DNA of 64,000 nucleotides from Eretmocerus hayati (Eukaryota > Arthropoda > Insecta > Hymenoptera > Aphelinidae), in the NCBI GenBank assembly GCA_029851415.1, contig CM056742.1:156617121-156681120 (forward strand). The letters are read 5' to 3'. Positions 24,165 to 35,546 of the stretch are shown in pieces. Each line of letters begins with the position of its first letter. Positions within the stretch are counted from its first letter, which is position 1. A program made the translations under genes and the position numbers. The notes under the pieces were generated by a model. It saw only the letters and a list, made by a program, of their open reading frames with translations. It did not search any database and was not told the DNA's origin.

Positions 24165-27100
24165 CGCGCTGTTAATAATGAATAGAAGTTCCATTTTTTC
24201 ACAACTTTGCGCACAGAGTTGTGAAAAAAATCTTGTTAGACCACTTGACTGCGGGTTGACCTCAGCCAGTCAAAAGAAGATCCAGAGCTCCTATTGAATA
24301 GTCGAAGACTTTTCATTTTAGTTGGCAAGGTGATCGAATAGTTATCTCAGCACTCTTGTAGACACTTGACTGAGACTATGTGGCAAGTGAGGGCGATGGA
24401 ATGCTATAGCAAACCAAAGACGTGCTTTTCTTACGACTGAATGCTCGCAATAACAAGACACCACACAACTCCAACCTTTGTGCAATCTAAGATCTTTGAC
24501 AACCCAAACTGAGATCTATTGACATGCTCATACATCCTATGTCACATCAATATTCTAAATATGAAAAATAATTCAAATATAAGCAAATAATTCAGAACCT
24601 GGCTCTCCTTTCTGATGAAAGGAATTCATTTCTTCCACTCGAGCTTCCACTAATATGGAATGAATACTAAATTCATGCAATAAGACTTCAACGCCGTTGG
24701 TTCTGTGACGGCGAGTTATCTTGTCTTTTTGCCACGCTACAGATCACCGACCTCGACAACCAAGGAAAACGACAAGTCTGTACAACATAATCAATCAACC
24801 ACGGTCCCGCGATTCCATCACTTAGGTAGATCTATCATACCAGCAAAGTCGTAAGGGCTGATTTGTCCTGTGTTTAACAAGACAGAAGCAATGAAATGGC
24901 AGCTCGTACCAGGCGCCACCGTCTAAACCCAGTATCGCTCGTTTTCCTCTCTTTGCTCTATCGTTGGCTATCTTCTGCTGTAATAAGGTACTAGTCTCGG
25001 TGGCTTTTCCCTCGGTCACCAGACTTCTCCTGGAGTGACAACGCCTTATACGGACACGGACGTTTGCTTTTGCCACTGCCTCCAATCAATTGCGAAGAAA
25101 AAGAAGCTGGAGTTACTGGATTGCTCTCGTTGGGATACACCCTTGGTCTGGACAGTCCTGCACGACGATCCATCTTTTTCCATTACAACCCTTCATGACT
25201 ATGCTTTTCAGAGACGATGTGATGATTTCCGATCTTCTATCTTTGGTAAAATATCCAATAATGTCTCAATTAAGTAGTTTTGTATGATTTATTAGAGAAA
25301 TCGATACCATCGAAAGTAATCGTAACCAGAATTTTCATTCCCGAGGGGGTTTCGCCTCTATTGGGTTTCTTCTCGAATTTCGCCTCTTCGATGCTATTGC
25401 GAGATTTACAAGGATGAATACGTTTCAATCGAGTCCAAGATTACTTTTGTTTATCGGCCGTCAAATTGTCTTGACCATTTGAAGCTTGTATATCTCAAAA
25501 GATGGGAAATGTCAATGTCTTGCAATGAGATTATCAATAACTGAGAATATTCTTGGATGTTTGAATTTTTTCATTTGATTGGAAAATAGAACACCATTTC
25601 CCTGGCCACGTCCGCCTGTTTCGGTCGCTGGGATATTTTATTTCCAGAGCAAAAAGAGGAGAATAAGTCCTGCGTGTCCGACATGAGCCTGCGAGCAAGG
25701 CAATCATTACTTTTCAGCATGAGAACCCTATAACCGCGTTTGGGTACTGTATTTTTAGGTTAGAATGAGGAAAAGAAAGGAAATCCTCTTTAACTTGTCG
25801 TTTTTCCCCGAATTTTTTCTTATTCTTTGTTTGCATTTCTCACAATTCGTTTTCCTTTCGTTTAAATTTGAATGGATACCATGAGATTCCAAAACAAAAT
25901 GATGTATATGACTAAGTAAATATGTGAATGGAATACATAGCCATCAGAATTAGCTATTCGGAAAGACCCTAGGCGGAAAATTGCCAAACTTTTTTTCTTA
26001 CATGCTTTCAACACTTCGGTATTTTTTGGCATCATTGATCTAGACCTTATGTGCCATATATTCTTGAGGAGACATGTTATTATGAATATTTCCTAAAGAC
26101 TAGAAAACTATGGAAAAGCTACCAACTATTTCGAAATTGAGATTATTCAAAAAAATTATCTTCGCTGGGGCCGATCTTTGACGATGGATTCGCACGTGAA
26201 GCGTACGATTTGAAAAATACATCTATTTTACAGTGACTTATCCTCACAATAGCATTGATTGAGAATGATATTGCACCTGCCGAGCAAGAAATGTTAACGA
26301 ACAATTACTCCGTGACTTGATTGAAGTCATGCCTGTACTTCTCAATTTTCTCATCCTTGTCCGATGGATGAAGCCTGAAAGATGCCGATTGCGTGAGAAA
26401 AAAAGAGACATAGAAAGAGAGATCAGAGAAGAGCACTATCAATGAAGATGTCGCGGAAGGAAGGTCATCCGCCTGACTCATGCAATCTCATGTCCAGCCT
26501 TGCGTGGCCATGCCGGTCAAGAGTTTTACATGGAAGAGACTATGGTACTTGGAACCGAAATCTGTGAATGCTGTGTCCGACGTCAACATGAGATATCGGG
26601 CCATTAGAAAAACATACCCAAAATATCATTGCGCGTCAGCGCTTCGATAAAATACCGGAATTTCCCATGAATTCTGACTTTTCAACACGCAATTATATGA
26701 GCAAGCCAAATGGTGCGCGTAGAAACATAGAGTCGATGAAAAAGTGATCACTACTGGCAGATTCAGTGTAATTCCAAGATGACAAGAAGCTCCGGATAAC
26801 TGTGATATGTCCAGGAAAGATTTACGACGAAGCGAATCGTGAGCAAAGTAAGACTAATCAGAGGCGCCAGTAGGCCGAGAGACGACTAGCTACTCGTTTA
26901 AAAGACACTGATCTCGACTACGATATTCATTTTTTTTCAATCCTTGAGTCTTCTACCTGGCCATTCAACTTCATCTCTTGCCATTCCAAATCACACAGTA
27001 TACTCTCAAGTTTGTAAAACATGATGGAACAGATTTTCCATTTTGTAGGCAAGGCAGTGGTCGATTGATAGAGTGGTGGCGAGCATACTGCAATGATGCT

Positions 27101-29384
27101 TTGCTGCTTCTGCTGTCTTATTATGCATGCAAATTTGCGATCTTTTTGACTCGTCCAGAGGTAATCAGCGAGGCTCATCAGTAGCTGATGGCTTTCGACC
27201 GGATGATATAAATGTTAGTAATTTTTGTTGCTTGGCGACCCTTGATGAGAATGATGGAGAAATTCTCGTGCTTATTCCCTCTACCGAGGATGCTGCGATT
27301 TTCTCGGTCTTCTCGATAGTGTTTTTTTTTTACTTCAATATGGGAACGTGCGACCATTGAACTCGGAGGAATCAAAATGTATATCACGCGAGTTTATCAA
27401 GGTAATGTCATTGGTTAAAATCAAAAAATTGTCGACACTTTTCCAAGCACACGAGTTTATCCATTTTAATAAAAAAAATGCGTGAACAAAGTATCATAAT
27501 TCCCTACTTTTTTTGTAGTTCCTTTCACAATAAAAAGTTTACTTTTCATATATTATTTGCCTCGTGAGTTATTGAGCGAGCACTACAAATCCTTCAGTTG
27601 ATATTAATTCATGTGAGATGACGCAAACTAAGCATTACGATTGACGGGTTAGAATCTCTTTCAACTAAAGGCACTAGACTTTACCGTTAATGAACCGTCG
27701 CACTCCATTAAACCATGAGAGAAGCTTGCACTCGCGCTTCGATGACTAATTAGCAATTCCCCGATGCTCAGATTCTCGTGATGAAGCTCTTAGATAAGCA
27801 TCACTCCATTTCGAGCGAGTTGACACGCGGATATCGATTGAAGGGGCTTCATCCGGGAAGTTGAAATTGAATTCCAACATTTAAGTGGAGATCTTCTTTC
27901 ACTGATCGATGCAATGAAATATTAGTCACCTTATTGTATATAATCCGTGAAGAATTAATGTTTTGAATAACTCATGTGCTTTCCATAGAAATTGAACTTG
28001 TTCAATGATTAAATTTTTTCGAGACCATGATCTTGATTGTGTTTTATTGCCGACAAAGAGATCATTCAAGCATGCTGGTATTGGCTTTCATGGTAATCAA
28101 TATTCAATGGCAATAAGTATTATTGAAGTAGGTTTGGCAGGTCCATAATTAGAATTAGCATCTCACGTAGATGAATAATTGAGGATGCGATTCATTGTCC
28201 GGTACAGCATCCTATGAAGATGGAAGTGAAACGTACAATTGACAGCACTCTTTTTCGAAACCGTTGGGAAGAAATTTTTATCACGATTTAGAACCTTCCA
28301 AAATGAAGAAAGGTGGTAGTCGAAGTATTGTAAATAAGAATTTATCCCAACCATTAATTTTATGAAATGCTTCGTTTCATTGCCATTCTGGGCAGATATC
28401 ATCGTTTTCCAATAGCTCTCTCATTCGGCAAATTTCCAATAGAATTGGTCAACTCTTCCACTTTGTTTCGTCCGAGTGGTTTTGAATTAAAAAAAAAAAA
28501 GAGAAAACTCACGATTCCAAGACCTCATCAAATCAATAAGGTCCTCTCTTAGTACTGGCTTTCATCTGGGTTAGCAGTCATCGTTAGGTACTGAAAATGT
28601 GTATTCCCTGTATGCCTATTAAGGATAGAGTTGTTTAATGCTTCTAGCGGAGCATTACGGGAATAATCACGATAGATGATCGAAGGTTCCTCAAAAGCAT
28701 TGCAGATACACTTGAGATGATCAAAGGTCTGGCTTTGAATAGGTGTCATTCACTGCTGTCCGACAATTATTCAATTGAATTCAATGCTGAGCTTTGAACA
28801 TTAGGAGATTGCCGTCGAAAGCTTTCTTTCGGATCTGATGAATGCCACTTTACAGCTCGATGGTCGAGCATTACACTTGATCTTTCAGTGATACATGATT
28901 GCTACGAAAGATACACTCAACTCAGTTATGTGTTAAATTTGCGAATCAAATACGAATTACATAGATGAAGGATAGTGGCTCGCAACTGTGTAAGAAAAAT
29001 TTACTCGCAAAAAAAATGTTAATTTTTTTGAGCCTATGTGTTATGGTCCATACAAAGAGCCTCAACAAGTGCCTGGACCAGATGGTGATCAGTCAGCAAA
29101 AATTGAGGAGTTTCATTCGGGGAATCTGAGAAGTTTTCCTGGTTCACTATTTGTTCATGTCGGTGATATGATAATCTCTCCAAACTGAATTACAAATTTC
29201 TTTCCGACGTAGATCATGCTTCAAGTTCTCTATCAGACTCAATGTAAATTTTTGGAAAAATTAGAATAATTTACGAATCCGATTACATCCGATTCGGAAT
29301 CTGAATTTTAGGAATGACTCAAATTCGCTGTCATTTTTTGCTGAGAAGTCCCATCTAAGAATGAGGAAATTATGGCCATATACT
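24165..29384. other. Intergenic, no supported gene
   Basis: A GC-richer patch at 24840-25180 has overlapping minus-strand frames (24822-25085 without ATG; 24991-25173 with ATG, starting MDRRAGLSRPRVYP). They occupy different frames of the same DNA and no splice pattern joins them, so neither is called. The remainder is AT-rich, with a 12-base A-run near 28489. Confidence 0.35.
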
Positions 29385-29406
29385 CTCTCCGTGTCGATCA
29401 GTAAGA

Positions 29407-29935
29407 AGTCACTAAACTTCAGTTAATCTTGAATCAACTTTCACTGATGACTTCAATGCGTAAATACTCTGTAACTCCAGTCAATACACACTGAAGCCAT
29501 ACTGAAACTTCAGTAACCTTGGTCGTTGGATGGTTTCTCGTCATTGATATTTCAGTGAGTACATCTAATATTAGCGAGACGCTTCACTGAAATTCCAGCA
29601 CGTCAAAGATTCTCTCAGATCAAGTTCACTAAAGTTTCGGTAGGCACAGTTTCAGCGGTGCTCACTGATTTGCCAGTGATTTTCACAGCAACTGCAGTGA
29701 ATATGATTTGACGAAATCCTTGAAGAACTGAAATTTTAGTGAACCGTCTTACTGATCCATCCGAGGATTCTTCAGTGATACTCACTGAAACTCCAGTGAC
29801 GAGAAACCGTCCGACAGCCAAGGTTACGGTAGTTCCAGCACGATTTTAGTGTATTTGACTAAAATTACAGTGTATACTGAACGCAGTAAAGCAATCAGTG
29901 GAAGTTGATCCGAGATCAACTCAAGTTCAGTGACT
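29407..29935. mobile_element. Fold-back element rich in CACTGAA / TTCAGTG motifs
   Basis: Imperfect inverted arms of about 240 bp meet near 29660. AGTCACTAAACTTCAGTTAA at 29407 mirrors TTGAGTTCAGTGACT-type sequence ending at 29935, and GGTTTCTCGTCA near 29531 mirrors TGACGAGAAACC near 29797. The short motif CACTGAAA or its complement recurs many times within the arms. Just outside the left arm, CTCTCCGTGTCGATCAGTAA resembles the terminus of the element at 51012. The open frame on the minus strand at 29615-29821 is explained by the repeats. Confidence 0.7.
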
Positions 29936-30060
29936 TTTTAGGTAATGTAGCATCAATGTCTCGCGATATTGATCACATTCTACTTGGAAAATACTCTCTC
30001 GGGATCAATCTTGAATTATGAGAAATAATAGTAGATTACGCAACGAAGTGCATACGCGTT

Positions 30061-30166
30061 TTTATAGCCGCCCGGCTTTAATGGAGCACATTGCGGGCGA
30101 TCTACGCGGCCGTCAAGGCGGCGTAGATGGCCGCAATGTGCTATATTAAAGCCACGGCGGCTATAA
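30061..30166. mobile_element. 106-bp GC-rich hairpin MITE
   Basis: TTTATAGCCGCC at the left mirrors GGCGGCTATAAA at the right. The arms continue inward through GGCTTTAAT, AGCACATTGCGG and ATCTACGC to a centre CCGTCAAGG. The GC-rich palindrome stands out from AT-rich flanks. No target duplication was recognised. Confidence 0.75.
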
Positions 30167-30185
30167 AGTATTTGAAAAAAATCCA

Positions 30186-30310
30186 AAAGTGTTATTATTA
30201 TTATTATTTTTTTTTTTTTATTAAAAGAAATCGAAGTCTGCACATTCCAACAAGGTATCTGGCACGGGGTTCAATTATCAAGTGTGCTGATTTTTTTTTT
30301 TTTTTTTCAA
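30186..30310. repeat. T-rich simple repeats
   Basis: A TTA repeat running into a T-run (about 30187-30219) and a second T-run (about 30291-30308) follow the hairpin MITE. Confidence 0.7.
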
Positions 30311-30462
30311 ATACTCTATTATTCTACAAAACCATATTGATCTTGAGAGAATACTTCCCGAGTAGGCTATGATCAATATCGTGAAGTACTGATGCTACGT
30401 TGTCTGCGAGTCAGCGCGTCACAACAAATTTCGGAATGAAAAGAATTTTCAAACTTACTTTA

Positions 30463-30541
30463 TAGGTGATCATATATGAAATAAGTGTCCTTGGACAACA
30501 TGTTCATATATGACCATCGTGTCCTCATTTTTACATGGGGT
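30463..30541. mobile_element. Solitary end related to the 11078-12310 element
   Basis: GTGATCATATATGA, GTGTCCTTGGACAACATGTT, ATGACCATCGTGTCC and CATTTTTACATGGGG follow in the same order and spacing as the right end of the 12.2 kb element. The central hexamers have changed from ACATGT to ATATAT in both half-sites. Confidence 0.55.
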
Positions 30542-31910
30542 GGGTGAGCCACTCATACTGTGAACATTTTATGTCACAGAAAATATTTAGGATCCATGAA
30601 TTGTGAGCTTTTTGCTAGAGTAGTCTCAAAAAAGGGGTTGCAGTAGTAGATCTCCGGGAGACTCTGCATGGCAAAGTTACAAACCAGCTATAACCTCGAT
30701 ACAAGACACATTATCCCTGACTCAAAACCAAGAAACCCCCCTTTGGGCTCTTCTCACTCAATCGGTATGACAAGTACTCGCATGCTTATCGATTCTTTTT
30801 TTCAAAATCATTGTGTTCATAAAGATTTCCTCTTCCCAAACACCAGAAGAAAAGAAAATTGGAAGAAGAGCCGGATAGTACATTGAATCGTAGGTATGAT
30901 AGCCTCGGAATAATTTATGCATGCAAACACAGTGACACGGAAGAAAGCGAACGCGTGCAAACCTCATACAGCTGACTCGATGTCAACAGAGGTGTGCCCG
31001 AAAAGCCTACTGGTCTCATTCGTTTGCGGGGCAGGTATTTCATTCTTCCGGCCTGGTGGCAACTCACTCTCTCATCGCTGGTTCAGCGTTTGCACGCCGA
31101 ATATTATCCATGAGCCATTCAGAGCGTCAACCCGCGAGCTCTATATTGGCTTGCGAAACCTGTGTTTGCTGAGTCCGCGCGCATATGTGAGAACTGCCAT
31201 TTGCGATCATGATAGGCGAGGCCAGGGACGTCCAATAGCAAACTCGACAAATACAGACCATTCAGGGACACTTCAGACCACTGACTCTGTACAGATCGGC
31301 CAACACGGAAGGAAGCAAGCTCTAAGCTTGATGGCGACCACGAACGCACAATGATTATTCTAGCTCGCTACTAGTGAGCAGCTGATGCTTGATGAGGAAC
31401 TGATTCTAACGTCTGAATTGATTTGACCGCATGATCGTGTGGTAGACGATACCGAGATTATCGCAGATTATTGATGCATCAGTGCATCAAGTATCGTGTG
31501 TTAGCCATTCTATCATTGAATTGAAGGCATATGGATTTTCTCTGATCTTTGCAGGTATACCAATACGTTCGCGAGCAGCTCAACCAATATTCGACTTCGA
31601 CTCCAGGCTTCAAACGAATGTATCATTTTTTTAGAAATTTTCTCGAGTTAATCTTTTTCCGAGTCAGTATCACGATTCAATTCCCATTTCAACCCTCACT
31701 ATTCAATTTTTATCGATGAATAGATTTTTCGATAAAATATATAGGTAAATTTTCAAGCAAATTTTGTTCGACTAGGAACAATCCTCAGAAATTGCCTAAG
31801 ACATGGAGGAAACTAGCAAATTCATCAAGAAACTTCCCAAAAGTTTGAAATATTTGTGCGAAGCTGACTCCAATCTTCATCGCCGATCACCGCAAACGCT
31901 GCTTGTTTTA

Positions 31911-32038
31911 CACTGGTATTCATAATCGTTATAACCCGAGAGTTAAGAATTGATCCGCGGGTTAGCCACGCCGATCACAGCGCCTAACCCGCGGATTAAT
32001 TCTTAACTCTCGGGTTATAACGACTATGAATACCAGTG
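31911..32038. mobile_element. 128-bp hairpin MITE with TTA target duplication
   Basis: CACTGGTATTCATAATCGTT at the left mirrors AACGACTATGAATACCAGTG at the right, and the arms continue through ATAACCCGAGAGTTAAGAAT and CGCGGGTTAG to a short centre near CACGCCGATCACAGC. TTA directly precedes (31908-31910) and follows (32039-32041) the element. A 3-bp TTA/TAA duplication is the habit of PIF/Harbinger transposons, so that superfamily is the first guess. No coding capacity. Confidence 0.75.
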
Positions 32039-32928
32039 TTAGTACTCTGAAATCAAAATTTAAGAGAGGCAACCCAGTTTGTCTGAAAATTTACTAAAAA
32101 ATCTTCGCAATAGAGTGAGGCCAAAAATCAATTCCATTCTACGCATCATACTTGCCAGATTACGTGATTCATGTTTCATAGGAACATTTTAATTGCTAAT
32201 GTCGAGATTTGACGAATTTCAGAAAGGTTACTTGATCGCTTTAAAACCAATAGAGAATTCAGATCTAATTATCTAATACTCCTGTATGTCTCACGTAGAG
32301 TGTGAACATCTTTTGTGTCTGTAACATCACACGAGACCAGAGATATGAATGACATATTAAAATTACTGTTAAACTATTCAGAAGAGTATGGGTAATGCAG
32401 TGTTTGGAATTTGAAATGGAGTGTTTCGGTCTAGTCCTCCCATAGGCCTGATAACTACAAATCTGGAGGGACCTGACTTGGATACTAGGAATGGAACGAA
32501 ATTTTGAAAAATATGAGATCGGTGTATAATTTTTTTTCTCTTTACCTTTCCTTTCATTCTTCCTTGGGTAGGCCGGACTAATCTTCATATAGAGGCCTAC
32601 AAGAGTGTGGATAGTGTCGAACTTACCCGAGAATACTCGGGCACCTACCGACTAAAACTCCTCTTCGGCGGGCACGAACCCGAAAGTTATAGTCTCAGAA
32701 GAAGGAAGGAAGAAATAGAAGTAGAGTAAATATGTAAGATTCAAGAGAGCTTGCGAAGAATCGGGAGTCCTGAAGCAATCCAAGATGCTGTCCAGGACTC
32801 ATACGCACAGAGGCAAACGGGATCGTGGAAAGCACACTCTGTGAGTGCTGAGGCTGAAAACTGGGTCGAGTGAATTTTCGTGTGCTCTCGGGATACCACG
32901 ATCTCTCTTGCTGGAAGACTGGGGCCCG

Positions 32929-33140
32929 GGGAGTGCGTCTGTCTCCCAAGACCAGCGAAGGTTCCCCCTTGCACTTAACTGATTGTGAGTCCGGGGAGTC
33001 GTAACTCTTCAAAGATTCGAAGATTTTTCTTGCGGATAATTTGTGTATGATTTATTTTGTCAGGTAGTTGAGTCTGGGAGTCGTTTTTCTCCCAAGATCC
33101 AAAAATCTCCCTTGCGGGGTTGTGTATGAAAGATTTACCT
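32929..33140. repeat. Three degenerate tandem units of about 65-75 bp
   Basis: Units start at GCCCGGGGAGT (about 32930), GTCCGGGGAGTCG (about 32990) and GTCTGGGAGTCG (about 33072). Each continues with a CTCCCAAGA or CTTCAAAGA segment and a CTTGCGG-type motif. Divergence is high. The upstream 32740-32930 stretch is GC-richer but shows no clear exon. Confidence 0.5.
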
Positions 33141-33729
33141 GGTATTTAGAGCACAAAAATCGTTAATCTGAATATGAGTATAATTCATTCAACGCCATCT
33201 AAATGTGAGACGAACCAGAAAGACTGATTCGCACCGACTAGATCGGTCCGGGTCGCTAAGGTTCGATAGAATGATCTTAATCACTCATGTTGATTTAATA
33301 AATTTCGGAAAGGTCACCGACCACTCAGAGGGCATAGGATGGTCCATTTTTTGGTCAAAATTGACAATTGTCAAAAATGTTCCTTTATTGGAAATCTTAA
33401 TTAATTGGACTCGGAACATCAAGAAAGAAGTCTCATGGACGTCTGGAACGTGTGGTATCATTTCTAGAAATTGCTTTGATTGACTGAGGGCTTTTTGAGA
33501 AAAAATCTATCTTTTTCATGAAAGAGTATTTCTTATCTCAAATTCTCGGCAACACAACCCTGAACCATTTGCACCATATAGTAATGGACCGATTTAGAGG
33601 TACTAAAGATTAAGAATTTATTCGATAAAATGATGGATTAATACGATTTCTGACAATGATCATCGATTTTGTAGAGGGTATAACGTTAATTTGGATATGA
33701 ATGAACAACGTTTCACTCATGGTGTAAAG

Positions 33730-33928
33730 TAGTGAGCCTAAAGTAGTGAGATGCAGAAGATGAAATCGCGCACTCATTGGCTAGAAACCAAAAAGATCAA
33801 TACAGAAGACGACGTGCTACGCATACGGCTTTCCGCTGGACCTTTTCACTCGGCTGCCGGGACCAATGAGCGCGCTCGGATTTTTGATCTTTTTGATGCA
33901 TCTGCATCTCACTACTTCAGGCTCACTA
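33730..33928. mobile_element. 199-bp hAT-like MITE nested inside the 33.7 kb element
   Basis: GTGTAAAG lies on both sides (33722-33729 and 33929-33936), and that octamer is part of the terminal repeat of the host element, so the insertion interrupted it. The ends are TAGTGAGCC and GGCTCACTA. The whole element is an imperfect palindrome: AGTAGTGAGATGCAG mirrors CTGCATCTCACTACT, and GCGCACTCATTGG mirrors CCAATGAGCGCGC further in. The open frame at 33751-34104 crosses the element boundary and is incidental. Confidence 0.8.
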
Positions 33929-35160
33929 GTGTAAAGGAGATATGGTGTGCTCACGCGCAGCGTGAGCTCTCAGCCAATCAGATTCTGACCCGAGGCGAGC
34001 GCTCGTCCAATCAGCGCTCGCGCGGGAATCAACAGAGTTCAAAGTTAGCTCGCGCATCTTACAACCACTTGATGATCCCATGTGTCAGTTTTTACACGTC
34101 CTAAGTGATTTCACGCACTTTTGACACCTAATTTTGGATTTTGACCAACAGTGTCGTGAGTTTTAATGTGATGAAGGATTTTAATGCCTGTTTCAAGGCT
34201 GTTGAGAAACGTGGTTCCAATATTCGCAGGTCTGTAAAATATTCCTGGGGCGACTAATAATTTGTAAAACTTATGTATTCAAAGAAAAAGATTCAATTCT
34301 TGAAAAAAGTGAGCATTACTTTAACTAAGCTCGTTCAGTGGAAGGTTCTCTTTGTTTACATTCCTTACTAAGTTCTTAAATTTGATACTGAAATGTTAAC
34401 ATACTGCCGTGGCCTTCGGTGTTCTCATAAAACTCGTAGCAAGAATTGGACATATTGATTCGTCGAAAAGTAATGTAACGTGAGTACGTGACTTTCTGTA
34501 AACTGGATAAGTGATGATGCCAAGAAAGTAGAGTTATTCAAAACTCGAATCACATTTGATTTGATTCATTCTCAAATTGATGGATTCCAAACACTTTTTT
34601 CTATTCTGAGCCCACATCTCGGTTTTTGGACAGAATTGTATAATATCTAAGTACGGCCTCTGAAGCCATGAAAATCAGATCAAATCCCCTATCCCTACAG
34701 ATCCTGCGTTGTTCTGAAGCCGTGAATTGAGGATTTGAGTTACAGAAGTCCTGGTACAGCATTTTTTCATAAATCGGTCGAAAAATTACGAGAAGAAGTT
34801 TTCCGTGGATCGTATTTTTGATATGTTCTTTCAAATACCATATCGAAATCTTTGAGGTGATTTCTGGTCACATTAACGGTTGCTTCCGGCCCACCGTGCC
34901 AAACCGCCGAATTTTATAATTATTATATTTTAGAAGAGAAATTCTAATTTTCCCAAAGCTAATGGTGGAGGAATTATTTTGATGGAAAAGCAGAGAAACA
35001 TTTCCGGGAATACCCATGTACCAAAACGTATTCGTTCAATGTTCGTTGCACTGAATGACTTTGTCCCTGCGTAATTCTCTTGGTCCAATAAGAGATAGCT
35101 CCTTGCAAAATGTAACATTGTGATTGAAAAAAAAAAACCGGACAGGGGGGAAAAAATTTT

Positions 35161-35238
35161 GGAAGTAATGGGATTTGAACTCGGATCATCGCATTGAGAA
35201 GCAAAAAAACCGACCACGAGACCACGAGTGACATCACT
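35161..35238 (-). ncRNA. tRNA-like sequence (tRNA pseudogene or SINE head)
   Basis: On the minus strand, GTGGTCTCGTGGTCGG resembles a pol III A box and GAGTTCAAATCC resembles the B box, at tRNA-like spacing of roughly 40 bases. AGTGATG at the 5' side can pair with CATTACT at the 3' side as an acceptor-like stem. The T-stem pairing is poor and the anticodon arm can only be drawn with an odd loop, so it is not a functional tRNA call. It could be a tRNA-derived segment captured by the surrounding hAT-like element. Confidence 0.35.
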
Positions 35239-35546
35239 GAAATCAGCATAAATGTTGTATATAAACCGCAGCCCTGAGATGGGGGCTTGAGATTTGATTC
35301 ATTCTCGATTCTAGTCGAGTCCTTTACATTTTACGATGAGATCATACGTATCAACATCACTCAGCTGTGTCGAACAAATACAAAATATAATTCTATCGCG
35401 TAAAATGTCAAGCGAGTCGTGGCTGGCTCATATCGGCTAGTACAGTAAACAACCAATATGGCTGACGGTGGGGTCTGCGCAGACCGAGACGAAAATCCGT
35501 CCTCCGCGTGAGCACACTATATCTCCTTTACACCATGGTTTCACTC

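Larger units (their letters stand above)
33710..35545. mobile_element. hAT-like element with 8-bp target duplication
   Basis: GTTTCACT occurs directly before (33710-33717) and after (35538-35545) an element whose ends are inverted: CATGGTGTAAAG at the left and CTTTACACCATG at the right. Ignoring a later insertion at 33730-33928, the terminal repeat continues as GAGATATGGTGTGCTCACGC, matched at the right near 35505-35528. An 8-bp duplication with short C-A-starting terminal repeats fits hAT transposons. Without the inserted element it is about 1.6 kb; no transposase-like frame is visible, so it is non-autonomous. It contains a tRNA-like sequence near its right end. Confidence 0.75.

Noticed and set aside
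30917..31354. 145-codon plus-strand frame in a GC-richer patch
   Set aside because: No ATG-proximal context, domain, signal or intron evidence; a minus-strand frame overlaps it, as expected where GC lowers stop-codon density.
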